Positions 25,084 through 33,192 of a DNA stretch of 64,000 nt are shown here, one piece after another; within the stretch, counting starts at the first letter, position 1, and each line of letters begins with the position of its first letter. The position numbers and the translations under genes are program-made. The stretch comes from VXLM01 sp965242665 (lineage in GTDB: Bacteria > Chloroflexota > Dehalococcoidia > Lucifugimonadales > VXLM01), in NCBI GenBank assembly GCA_965242665.1, contig OZ251484.1:1364001-1428000 (forward strand), written 5' to 3'. The notes under the pieces are model-generated. The model searched no databases. It was not told the origin of the DNA and saw only the letters and a program-made list of their open reading frames with translations.

Positions 25084-27450
25084 CTACTGGCCAAACACCA
25101 AGTCGGCTGGCTGATCCTTGGGATCCGCCCCGTACGCAACTAGCAAGTCGCGGATACCATCCGTAAGGTCGCCGTTGCGAGCCGGCCAGTTCAATTCTAT
25201 TGGCGCAGCGCCCCACCAGTTCTTCAAGTTGACGTTCGCCCCTCGCTCCAACAGGAGGCGCAGGGTCTCCATGGCCGTCGCGCTTACTGCTGCATGGAGC
25301 GCAGTCGTCTTCCCCTGGCCGCTGGGCGTCCGAGTGGCCTGGCCGTCGATATCCGCGCCGTGGTCGAGCAGGAGCGCGGCAGTGTCCACTTGGTCGCGTG
25401 CGGCCGCCGCCTTCAACGGCGTGCATTCCGCCATGGGTCGATCGGCGTAGAGAGACTCCAACAACGCAGCATCCGAGTCTAGGAACGCTTGCACCGTCTC
25501 GACTCGCCCGAGAGCGGCGGCGGCGTGAATCGTCATCGGAGCGCCGCGCTCGGCCATCGCGTCCACTACGTCCCCGCGGCCGTTCCACGCCGCGTCGTGC
25601 AAGAGGGACACTCGAACGACATCCAATGTCACCAGCGCTGGGTCGTCGTCAAGGATGGCTCCCACTTCCGCAGAGCCGCCGTCGATGAATGCGTTGATGA
25701 AGCGCCGTCGCCGACCAAACGCCAGGCGAGCTTCCTTCTCAGGGAGTCTGCGAATATCGGCGTGCTCGATTAGCAACTTCACGGTCGAGGCCCACCGATC
25801 CTTCTTCGCTTGCTGGATCGCCGTCAGCCTGTCTTTGTCCACGTATTCCAGATCCGCCCCATGACATACTAGCAACTCGACCACCGCGTTCTGCCCATTG
25901 CCGGCCGCGGTGCTCAAATCTTCTTGCCCGCGCGCGCCAACAGGATGGTCATTGCCGACGACCCGGCCCCGATCCAGTAGGAGCTTGATCTTGGGAAGAT
26001 TGCCTCCCCATGCTCCGAAGAAGTTATCGACCCGGTTCGGATCGCCCCCCGCGTCGAGCAGCAGCTCCATCGATCTCACGCTCCCGTTCCGAATAGCCAC
26101 TGAAAGCGCAGTCGACCGCCCCCCTTCTCCCGCGAACTCGGGATCGGCCCCATGCTCTAACAGCAAGGGGATGACGTCGTCCCCTTGGTACGTCACCGCT
26201 ATTTTCAACGGCGTGTTCGTGGAGTGCTCCCCGTCCTGCCGGACGTTGGGATTGGCCCCATGCTCTAGCAGCAGGCGGATGGTCTCGCGGTCTCCATACC
26301 TTGCCGCCCATGTCAACGGCGCCGGACCGGGGCCGTCGGGAGCGGCCGCGGATGGGTCGTCCCGCAGCAGCGCCGCGAGGCGGGCTGCGTCCTTGTCTAT
26401 GATGGCCCCGAAGATGTCGTCCGGAGCGCCGCGCGCGAGCAGATCTCGAACTGCCCAATCGCTGCCGACTGCACGCGCCGCCATGAGCGGCGTGTATCCC
26501 CGCGCGTCCTTCGCCCGGACGTCCGCTCCCCGCTCCAACAAGAGACGGAATATCTCCGGGTTCCCTGCCGCAAGCACCAGGGGCAGCTCCCCCTCAGGCC
26601 ACCGCGGATCCGCCCGTCGCGTTCGATGCAAGAGGGACGGATCCGCATCCAGCAGCGCCCGCGTCTCCTCCAACAACCCCATGCGGATCGTATGTTGAAT
26701 GCCGTACCGTGCGCCAGCAGCTGCCAGCAGCCGAAAGACATCCACGCGCCCGTGACTGACCGCCGTGCTTACTGGATTGTAGTCCACCCCGTCTGGCCCG
26801 CCCTTCTCTGGATCGGCGCCGTTGGCAAGCAGCAGCCTCACCATGCCGACGTTTCCGGCCCACGAGGCCGCATCCAAGGGCGTCGCGCCGACGGTGTTTC
26901 CCCGCCCGCCCACGGCATCCACATCCGCGCCGTAATCTATGAGGAGCTGGGCTACCCGCAAGTGTGGATCGTGCGGATCGTTTCCGTCGTCCGCGCGCTG
27001 ATGGTCCGCGCGGTGCAAGAGAGTATCGCCCCCCTCGTAGTCGCTCTGCACGCGCACGTGTACAAGGCCCGGTTCCCGTTCGAGCATCTCTCTCACTCGA
27101 TCCTCGTCCCCGTCCTCGACCGCGCGGAGAATCGCCTCGACTGGCTCCGGCAAGTTCCCCTCGTCGAAGACGCGCTCTCGACTCTCTACCGAGACCTCTT
27201 CGACGCGTCGTTTGAGAGCAAGCCAGTCCTCGAATCCGTACTCGCGCGCCACGATGCTTTGGGCATCCTTCAACGCAAACCGAGATTGCAGGATCTCCGC
27301 ATCTGTGCGGCCCACCATCTGGGGGAGCGATTCCCGGACACGTGCAGCCGCGTGCGGCTCGCCCGACTTGAACGACCTGAGCAGGTCCTTGGCCTGATTC
27401 CTCAGATGCCGGATGTTAGGCGTGGGCGGCAGCGATGGTTGATTGGACAT
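25084..27450 (-). CDS. Large ankyrin-repeat protein
   Basis: A 788-residue protein without signal peptide or membrane segment. The first 95 residues form a helical N-terminal region (RNQAKDLLRSFKSGEP, ALKDAQSIVAREYGFEDW) that often precedes bacterial ankyrin arrays. From about residue 105 to 780 it is built of ankyrin repeats, roughly 16, with clear units such as GATPLDAASWAGNVGMVRLL, GYTPLMAARAVGSDWAVRDL, TPLKIAVTYQGDDVIPLLLE and TALHAAVSATAMETLRLLLE. Such proteins bind other proteins. In host-associated bacteria they may reach host cells, but no export signal is seen, so an internal role is equally possible. The ATG at 27450 has GGAG upstream. Nothing on either side suggests an operon. Confidence 0.9.
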   Translation of the reverse strand: MSNQPSLPPTPNIRHLRNQAKDLLRSFKSGEPHAAARVRESLPQMVGRTDAEILQSRFALKDAQSIVAREYGFEDWLALKRRVEEVSVESRERVFDEGNLPEPVEAILRAVEDGDEDRVREMLEREPGLVHVRVQSDYEGGDTLLHRADHQRADDGNDPHDPHLRVAQLLIDYGADVDAVGGRGNTVGATPLDAASWAGNVGMVRLLLANGADPEKGGPDGVDYNPVSTAVSHGRVDVFRLLAAAGARYGIQHTIRMGLLEETRALLDADPSLLHRTRRADPRWPEGELPLVLAAGNPEIFRLLLERGADVRAKDARGYTPLMAARAVGSDWAVRDLLARGAPDDIFGAIIDKDAARLAALLRDDPSAAAPDGPGPAPLTWAARYGDRETIRLLLEHGANPNVRQDGEHSTNTPLKIAVTYQGDDVIPLLLEHGADPEFAGEGGRSTALSVAIRNGSVRSMELLLDAGGDPNRVDNFFGAWGGNLPKIKLLLDRGRVVGNDHPVGARGQEDLSTAAGNGQNAVVELLVCHGADLEYVDKDRLTAIQQAKKDRWASTVKLLIEHADIRRLPEKEARLAFGRRRRFINAFIDGGSAEVGAILDDDPALVTLDVVRVSLLHDAAWNGRGDVVDAMAERGAPMTIHAAAALGRVETVQAFLDSDAALLESLYADRPMAECTPLKAAAARDQVDTAALLLDHGADIDGQATRTPSGQGKTTALHAAVSATAMETLRLLLERGANVNLKNWWGAAPIELNWPARNGDLTDGIRDLLVAYGADPKDQPADLVFGQ

Positions 27451-27774
27451 TGGACACTCCTTTCGTTTGCCTGCGGTCCGCGCGCATCAGGCAGGAAGAG
27501 CGCCGGACGATCGACAACCAGCCGATACGAGGACGAGGCGGCCTACTGGCCTTTCCGCGGACTTGGCGGCTCCCTCACAGAGCGCAGCCGCAACCATATC
27601 CCAACCGCTCCGCTCAGTCAATCTCTGCCGCACCGGGGCATTCTTACGTACTCCTCTGTGTCGATATGTTCTGGCGGGATCCGTTCGATCTATTGGCGTG
27701 ACGGCTAGGGGACGGCAACTCCAAGCGATACGTCCGACACGCTGCAGCCCGGGCAATCCATGCCGAGAGAAAGG

Positions 27775-27921
27775 ATTCCCGCGAAGGGAGACCTTTGCAT
27801 AACTGAGCGGAGTGGTTGTTTTGGGATGCTCTGCCCATGGTGCCCCCGTTCATTTTGCGTGCTCCGGGTTCCATTCGCATACCCTCGAAGAGGTTATTCA
27901 AAGGTCTCCGAAGGCGGGAAT
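27775..27921. mobile_element. Small non-coding element with terminal inverted repeats (copy 1)
   Basis: Left end GGGAGACCTTTGCATAAC (27786-27803) and right end GTTATTCAAAGGTCTCC (27893-27909) are inverted repeats. They flank an 89-base core without coding capacity and are themselves bordered by the halves of the REP-like palindrome (ATTCCCGC at left, GGCGGGAAT at right). The ends resemble those of IS5-type elements, so this may be a MITE; that relation is an inference. A second copy at 49765-49913 has the core inverted. Confidence 0.75.
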
Positions 27922-27944
27922 GACCGGAGGGGACGCCTCGCGCG

Positions 27945-28170
27945 CGCGTGCGCGCACGAGGTTTCGTTGCATTTTGTGGCATTCTGTCGTATTTTGTCGA
28001 ATTCTGTCGCTGGCGGGAGGATGGCCAACGCGCTGGGAGTGTGGTCGTGTGGAGGGTTGGCGGGGGAGGTGGTTGGGGGTTGGGGTATTTCGCGCATGGG
28101 GGTGTCTCCTTGTGTTGTGGTTTGGACGAAGTCGTCTTTAGGTTCAGAATAGTACAGGAGTTCTGTTTTG
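27945..28170. repeat. Dispersed repeat of about 230 bp (copy 1)
   Basis: It starts with a GCGCGCGTGCGCGCACGAG palindromic block. Tandem 10-11-base words (ATTTTGT, ATTCTGTCG) follow, and it ends in TTCTGTTTTGTCAAATGCG. The two ends and the words TGTCTCCTTG and GTTGTGGTTT are shared with 59888-60100, while the middle differs. No protein is encoded. The gap 27451-27774 before it shows no gene either. Confidence 0.65.
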
Positions 28171-28213
28171 TCAAATGCGATTCAGTTGGTTCGATATGTC
28201 TGTGCAGGTATGG

Positions 28214-28475
28214 ATTCCCGTCTACGCGGGAATGACGTGGACAGCAGCCACAGGTGGTATGGATTCCCGCCTACGCGGGAATGACGTGGACGGGGCGGGA
28301 ATGACGGGGACAGCAGCCACGGGTGGTATGGATTCCCGCCTACACAGGAATGACGGGGACAGCAGCCACGGGTGGTATGGATTCCCGCCTACGCGGGAAT
28401 GACGGGGACAAGCAACCACGGGTGGTATGGATTCCCGCCTACACGGGAATGACGGGGACGGGGCGGGAATGACGG
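28214..28475. repeat. Tandem array of five REP-like units
   Basis: Five units of about 49 to 66 bases each contain a TGGATTCCCGCCTACGCGGGA type palindrome with small variations, followed by ATGACGGGGACAGCAGCCAC and GGGTGGTA. Compensatory-looking changes keep the palindrome mostly paired. Read as protein they give the frequent false ORFs seen on both strands. Confidence 0.9.
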
Positions 28476-28554
28476 GGACAGCGCTCCGGCGGCCGACCGC
28501 GGGTGGTATACTGCACATGAGGACACACGAACTCAATAGATGGGAGGCGAGGCA

Positions 28555-29016
28555 ATGAGCGTGGAAGAGGCGACACCCGGACCCTGGATGCACAACGAGG
28601 GCAACCCGACCCGCATTATTGGGCCGGACGACGAGACGGTAGCCGTTCTCTACGGAGGCGAGGTTGGGATCGAGCGGCAGTTCGAGAACGCTGCGCTCAT
28701 GGCGGCGGCTCCCGCGCTCTATGAGTACGTGACCGAGCGGGCGTCCATCGGCGACGCGGAGGCGCAGCGGATCGTGGATGCGCTGTCCTGCGGTGTCTTT
28801 GGCGCGTGGGCCTACGACGACTCCAACCCGCGGCGGATCGTCGAAGGGGAGGCGACGATCGCGTCGGTGTTCGGGGGCATGGGCGGCGACGGTGTGCAAT
28901 TGGCGAACGCGCGCCTCATTGGAGCGGCCCCGGCGATGCGGGGCTACGCGAACGCTAGAACGGACGCAGGCGACGAAGCGGCGGCCGGCATCCTCGACAC
29001 CATAGCCGCCCCGTAG
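28555..29016 (+). CDS. Small protein made of two similar halves, phage-type 'PGPW...AAP' family
   Basis: A 153-residue protein from the ATG at 28555, with GGAGG eight bases upstream. The two halves are an internal duplication. Each has W (GPWMHNEGNPTRII / GAWAYDDSNPRRIV), a short beta region with GG, and a helix with NAxLxxAAPAxxxYxxxR. This composition resembles small proteins from phages and mobile islands that contain PGPW at the start and NAxLIAAAP at the end; their function is unknown. No export signal is seen. It sits between a tandem repeat array and the convergent DUF3179 gene. Confidence 0.65.
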   Translation: MSVEEATPGPWMHNEGNPTRIIGPDDETVAVLYGGEVGIERQFENAALMAAAPALYEYVTERASIGDAEAQRIVDALSCGVFGAWAYDDSNPRRIVEGEATIASVFGGMGGDGVQLANARLIGAAPAMRGYANARTDAGDEAAAGILDTIAAP

Positions 29017-29026
29017 CGTTCGCTTC

Positions 29027-30241
29027 CTACCCGTCTTCCGCGTCAGGCTCGTACAATTCGGTATCGGGGAAGTAGTCCGACCACGCGAACCAGAAAGACA
29101 AGATGTATGGGAACGGTTCGAGCTGGGTTCCCGCCATGGGGCCGTCGACTGCGCGCCCCGACGCTTTGTCCCATAGAGAATTCGATGCAGTATCGGTCAT
29201 CGTCTCGGCGTCGGCGTTCTCGAATTCCAGTACGCGGCCGTCGGCTTCCCGGCGGTAGATGGCGGCTCCGCCCCCGTCGGAATTGACGGCGACGACGATG
29301 GGCGCGCCTTCGAACTGATGGTTGACGACCGGGGATTTCAGGAGATCCTGATAGTCGTAGGCGATCTGTGTGCCGTCTGCTGCGATTCCTAGCACGAGGT
29401 CTTTCGGCAGCAGCCGATCATCGGGGTTTTCCTGTCCCATGATGCCCGCATCCGGCCTGGAGTAGTACCGAAGATAGTGGTCGTCGATTGGGCGGTTCGT
29501 ATGGGTGTTCAATACCAGTGTGTCGGGGTGGAGGGCCGCCCAGCTGCCGTAGTCGGTCAACTGCGAGGGGACGAGCTCCAGCTCTGTCCCTTCGAGGGGG
29601 CCTGCCACTGCTTTTCCTAGGAACTGGCTCCACAGCGAATCGGTCTCGCGGTCGTACATGAGGAGGGCATTCATGATTAGCTTGCCGGACACGCCGAGGT
29701 GTATTTCTCGTCCGTCGATTTCGCGGCCATACACGATGGCCGTGAAGCAGAGCGGTCACCACGTAACCGCGATGGGTTTTCCTCCCACGACGTCGTTGAC
29801 GATTTCGCGGCCGCTGAGGTAGGGCACGTGGTATGCGCGGTGGTCGCCCTCGATGGACACGCCGATGACTAGGTCGGTATCGCGGTATTGGCGGTCTGCG
29901 TCATCCGCCGGCAGGAAGTCGGGGTCGAAGACTGCGGGGATCGCGTCTTTTGGCAATACGCTGGTGATTTCGTAGCGTTTCCCGCCTTCCATGATGGACG
30001 TGGCTTCAAAGGCGTCGGAGTCTTCGTTCCAGGGATCGCGGGCGGGCTCGGCGTCCGGGGAGGGGGCGGGCGTATCGGCCGGCGCGGATGCGGCGGCCCG
30101 GGTGGGGGCCTGGGCGGTGGGATCTGCGGTCGGCGTGTCCGTCTGCCCGGCGTCCGAGGAACCGCACGCGGCTACGAGGGCGGAGGCGCATACGAGGGCG
30201 GAGAGGAGTAGGAAGCGGTGTTTGAGGCGTGGGGGATTCAT
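29027..30241 (-). CDS. DUF3179 lipoprotein with in-frame TGA at a conserved Cys: probable selenoprotein
   Basis: Read through one TGA at 29758-29756, this gene gives 404 residues in a single frame. The N-terminus is a lipoprotein signal (LLLSALVCASALVAAC), followed by a Thr/Ala/Pro linker. DUF3179 begins around residue 95: REIVNDVVGGKPIAVTW, the TGA codon (residue 162), then PLCFTAIVYGREIDGREIHL and GVSGKLIMNALLMYDRETDS. Family members have Cys at the TGA position, giving a CPLC motif; here it would be UPLC. Frame, spacing and residues continue perfectly on both sides, and a hairpin lies 20 bases downstream. Alternatives are a fresh nonsense mutation or a sequencing error. Start at 30241 is chosen for the signal peptide; ATG 30283 is also possible. 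It lies downstream of methyltransferase copy B on the same strand. Confidence 0.75.
29720..29758 (-). promoter_or_regulatory. UGA codon with SECIS-like hairpin
   Basis: On the minus strand TGA (29758-29756) is followed after 13 bases by a perfect 7-bp stem, CGGCCAT/ATGGCCG (29742-29736 and 29730-29724), with loop CGTGT. Three more pairs (TTC/GAA) lie below an A-C mismatch. The apical loop starts 20 bases after the TGA and has a G at loop position 2, as bacterial SECIS elements do. Confidence 0.6.
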
Positions 30242-30296
30242 GCGGCGGGGGCTCTGTACTGTTGTGTTTGGGTTGTCAAGCATTTCTGCGCCTAAC

Positions 30297-31883
30297 CTAC
30301 CTAAGACTCCCCTGCACCCCACGCTTGGCGCGTTCCACCGCGTATCGGTCGAGCGCAGCCTGCTGTGCCATCGGCAAGTCGACCAACTCGTCCATCGTGT
30401 TCACCATCATCTCCCCGGCGTCGGCTATCTCCTGCCGATACTCTCGAAGGTGCACGTACCGATCCTTCTTGCGGATGTTGTGCCTAGGACACATAGGCGC
30501 TCGGTTCGTAATCTGATTCAACCCCCCCTTCGACTTCGGGTCGACATGATCCAAGTGGAAATTGTTCGCCATCCGCACGATGCTTCCGTCAGGCATCCGA
30601 TTTGCAAACCCGCAGCACCAGGCCATGTATCCTGACAATTCAAGTAAGAACTCCAACATCTCCTTCTCAGGAATGAGGCTGGACGGAACCTTGAACTTCC
30701 GCGGCGACAATTGCTTGGTGCGCATCGCCGGCTCCGGGTTTTCGTCCGTCCGCAATGGCAAGTCCTTGGGTGATCGAACGGTGACATCGGCATCTGCGAT
30801 CAGCGGAGGTTCGTCTCCCTGCCGCTCCCCATTGACCGCGTATCGGAACTTTGCGAACTGGCGTCGTAGGACGGTAAGAGAACGCGGGGATATATCGCAA
30901 GCGATCCACTGTCGTCCGTTGCGTTCTGCGGCGACCGGTACATACGCGCAGCCCGCGAAGCAGTCGAGCACGATGTCGCCCGGGTTGGTGCTTGCCTTGA
31001 TGATGCGCTCCGCAAGCGCAACCGGCTTTTGCGTCGGGTAGCCGGTGCGTTCGTTGGACTGGGTTTGCCCTAATGAATGTATGTCAGTCCACCAGTCCGG
31101 TACTGGTGTTCCCTTTGCATCGTCAAGATAACTTCGCCCACCGGGGTATCGCTTGTACTTACGCCCTTTCTCGTCAACTTCAGTGAACTTTGAAACGGCG
31201 TATGGAGTCAACGGACGATATTCTCTATTGAATTGACCTTCATTTGATTTACCATAGTAGAGAATACTATCGTGCTTTCGGTGAAAGCCAAGTTTTGGGC
31301 CAGCGCCTCCCGGCGGATACCCCCACACGATCTCGTTCCTGAGATTTTCCCGTCCGAACAGGGTGTCCATCACCAGACGGAGGTAGGAGTTGGCCGAGTA
31401 GTCGCAGTGGAGGAAGATGCTACCGGTCGGCTTCAACACGCGATGCATCTCGATTAGGCGTATAGCCATATACGTCAGATAGGCTGCGGTGTCTTCCCCG
31501 TGACTGTAGCGGGTTGCCTTGATTACGCGGTTTAGTGGTTTGTACTCACTCTTGATCCTGTCCAGCCAAACCTCGTGGACGTCGTCCTCCCAACGCCAGA
31601 TGTCTTGAAACTTCGCCGCTCCGTTCTCGCCGTCCGGCCACTCGATGCCCTCGCGGGACGCTTCCGCACGATTACGGATCCCCCAATCCGCCAGGGTCGC
31701 CAGTTCCTGCTCTCGTTCTTCTTCAGACAGCGGGGGCCGGAGTGCGCCGACCCACGTCTGATTCTTTGCGAACGGCGGGTCGATGCAGATGAGGTCGATG
31801 CTCTCGTTGTCCAAATATTCGAGAAGGTCGAGGTTGTCCGCAATGAAGAGGGTGCGGTTGAGTGATGCGGTGTTCTTCGTCAA
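30297..31883 (-). CDS. DNA methyltransferase-HNH fusion, copy B
   Basis: A 528-residue paralogue of the protein at 17108-18835. Residues 1-187 and the part from NERTGYPTQKP to the end are nearly identical, including DPPF, LDCFAGCAYVP, CCGFANRMPDG, HLDHVDPKSKGG and CPRHN. The stretch of about 95 residues between them (GYPPGGAGPKLGFHRKHD through DWWTDIHSLGQTQS) is unrelated to the about 140 residues in copy A. In beta-class methyltransferases this segment recognises the DNA target, so B should modify a different sequence. The start is a TTG at 31883 with AGGAGG eight bases upstream; copy A uses ATG at the same codon. It ends 55 bases before the DUF3179 start. Confidence 0.87.
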   Translation of the reverse strand: MTKNTASLNRTLFIADNLDLLEYLDNESIDLICIDPPFAKNQTWVGALRPPLSEEEREQELATLADWGIRNRAEASREGIEWPDGENGAAKFQDIWRWEDDVHEVWLDRIKSEYKPLNRVIKATRYSHGEDTAAYLTYMAIRLIEMHRVLKPTGSIFLHCDYSANSYLRLVMDTLFGRENLRNEIVWGYPPGGAGPKLGFHRKHDSILYYGKSNEGQFNREYRPLTPYAVSKFTEVDEKGRKYKRYPGGRSYLDDAKGTPVPDWWTDIHSLGQTQSNERTGYPTQKPVALAERIIKASTNPGDIVLDCFAGCAYVPVAAERNGRQWIACDISPRSLTVLRRQFAKFRYAVNGERQGDEPPLIADADVTVRSPKDLPLRTDENPEPAMRTKQLSPRKFKVPSSLIPEKEMLEFLLELSGYMAWCCGFANRMPDGSIVRMANNFHLDHVDPKSKGGLNQITNRAPMCPRHNIRKKDRYVHLREYRQEIADAGEMMVNTMDELVDLPMAQQAALDRYAVERAKRGVQGSLR

Positions 31884-31940
31884 GGCAGATGCCTCCTGTC
31901 AACCCAAGTGCAACGATACAAGAGCTTCCTCCCCTGTCCC

Positions 31941-31969
31941 ATCATAGAACGTTTGTACATCGTCGTCAA
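31941..31969 (-). promoter_or_regulatory. Sigma-70 promoter for methyltransferase-HNH copy B
   Basis: Minus strand: TTGACG (31969-31964), 17-base spacer, TATGAT (31946-31941), about 58 bases before the TTG start. Confidence 0.65.
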
Positions 31970-32049
31970 CTCGGGCTACCCCATCGCGCTTGGCCTGAGA
32001 TGTGACTACGATAGCAGGGAACGCACAGGGTTGGCAAGACTTGTCGATA

Positions 32050-32079
32050 TTGACCGCTGCCGCTCCCGCCGCCTATAAT
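32050..32079 (+). promoter_or_regulatory. Sigma-70 promoter for the pheS-pheT-moeA operon
   Basis: TTGACC (32050-32055), 18-base spacer, perfect TATAAT (32074-32079), 36 bases before the pheS ATG. No T-box or attenuator is seen in the short leader. Confidence 0.75.
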
Positions 32080-32115
32080 AGTTCACTGACTTCTTGAAGG
32101 GCGGTTCTCCTTGCC

Positions 32116-33171
32116 ATGCAGCCACCATCTCATGATCTCGTCGAACGTACCGCGCGCGAGGCGCTCGAACGGCTTCGGTCGGTCTCCGACTTGGAGGGTC
32201 TCAACCGGTGGCGCGTCTCCGTTCTCGGCCGGAGCGGCAGTTTGACGCAGATTCTCCGAGGCCTGGGGGCCGTCCCGGCGGAGGATCGTCCGCAGCTCGG
32301 CGCCGAGGCAAACCGCGCCAAGGACATGTTGGAGCGGCGGTTGAGGGAGCGGGAGCAGGAGTTGAAGTCGGCGCATTTCGACGCAGTGGCGCAGCGAGAG
32401 AGCGTGGACGTAACCTTGCCGGGTTGGCCAGTGCCCCAAGGCCGTCTGCATCCGACGACTCGCATGGTGCGAGAGATTACAGAGGCGTTCGCATCGATGG
32501 GCTTTCAAATCGAGGAAGGGCCGGAGGTCGAGTTCGAGCGCTACAATTTCGACATGCTGAACATTCCGGTCGATCACCCGGCGCGGGACATGTGGGACAC
32601 CTTGTGGATCGACGCGGTGGACGAGCATGGCGAACGCCCGTTGCTCCTGCGGACGCACACGTCTCCCATGCAGGCGAGGATCATGGAGCGAACGAGCCCC
32701 CCTGTCCGAGTCGTGGTCCCGGGCAAGTGCTACCGCTACGAGGCGACGGACTCTACCCACGAGTGGCACTTCTACCAGATCGAGGGGTTGGCGGTGGACA
32801 AGGGCATCACGTTCGCGGACTTGAAGGGGACGCTCTACGAGTTCGCGCGGCGGATATTCGGAGAGGACAGACAGATCCGCTTCCGCTGCGACTTCTTTCC
32901 CTTCGTCGAGCCGGGGGTGGATATGTCGATCTCGAACTTCGAAGACCCGCGGACGGGGAAGCGGCCAATCAGCAGGGATGAGGACTGGATCGAAATACTC
33001 GGCGCGGGGATGGTGCATCCGCGCGTCTTGGAGGGAGTTGGCTACGACCCTAGCGTGTATACGGGGTTTGCCTTCGGCATGGGCGTCGAGCGGGTCGCCA
33101 TGCTCAGGTACGGTATCGAAGACGTCCGCCTGTTCTATTCCAACGACGTCAGATTCCTGCGCCAGGTCTAG
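32116..33171 (+). CDS. pheS: Phenylalanine-tRNA ligase alpha subunit
   Basis: Catalytic subunit of the alpha2-beta2 enzyme that charges tRNA-Phe. The 351-residue protein has the N-terminal coiled region, then class II motifs: GFQIEEGPEVEFERYNFDML, LLLRTHTSPMQARIM, CYRYEATDSTHEWHFYQIEG (motif 2) and TGFAFGMGVERVAMLRYGI (motif 3). FFPFVEPGVDMSI is the family block for phenylalanine binding. Length is usual. It is followed 21 bases later by pheT. Confidence 0.96.
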   Translation: MQPPSHDLVERTAREALERLRSVSDLEGLNRWRVSVLGRSGSLTQILRGLGAVPAEDRPQLGAEANRAKDMLERRLREREQELKSAHFDAVAQRESVDVTLPGWPVPQGRLHPTTRMVREITEAFASMGFQIEEGPEVEFERYNFDMLNIPVDHPARDMWDTLWIDAVDEHGERPLLLRTHTSPMQARIMERTSPPVRVVVPGKCYRYEATDSTHEWHFYQIEGLAVDKGITFADLKGTLYEFARRIFGEDRQIRFRCDFFPFVEPGVDMSISNFEDPRTGKRPISRDEDWIEILGAGMVHPRVLEGVGYDPSVYTGFAFGMGVERVAMLRYGIEDVRLFYSNDVRFLRQV

Positions 33172-33192
33172 CGTCGAGTACGGGGAGAGAAG

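Noticed and set aside
24107..25114. 335-codon frame on the plus strand
   Set aside because: It is antisense to the start of the AbiJ-like gene and runs through a REP palindrome and tRNA-Lys.
28214..28475. Possible CRISPR array
   Set aside because: The units are palindromic, nearly identical over the whole period, and lack unique spacers of constant length; no cas gene is present. It is a REP-type array.
29027..29734. Separate 235-residue protein starting at 29734
   Set aside because: Its start lies in the middle of the DUF3179 domain without ribosome site, and the preceding codons up to and across the TGA continue the family alignment in the same frame.
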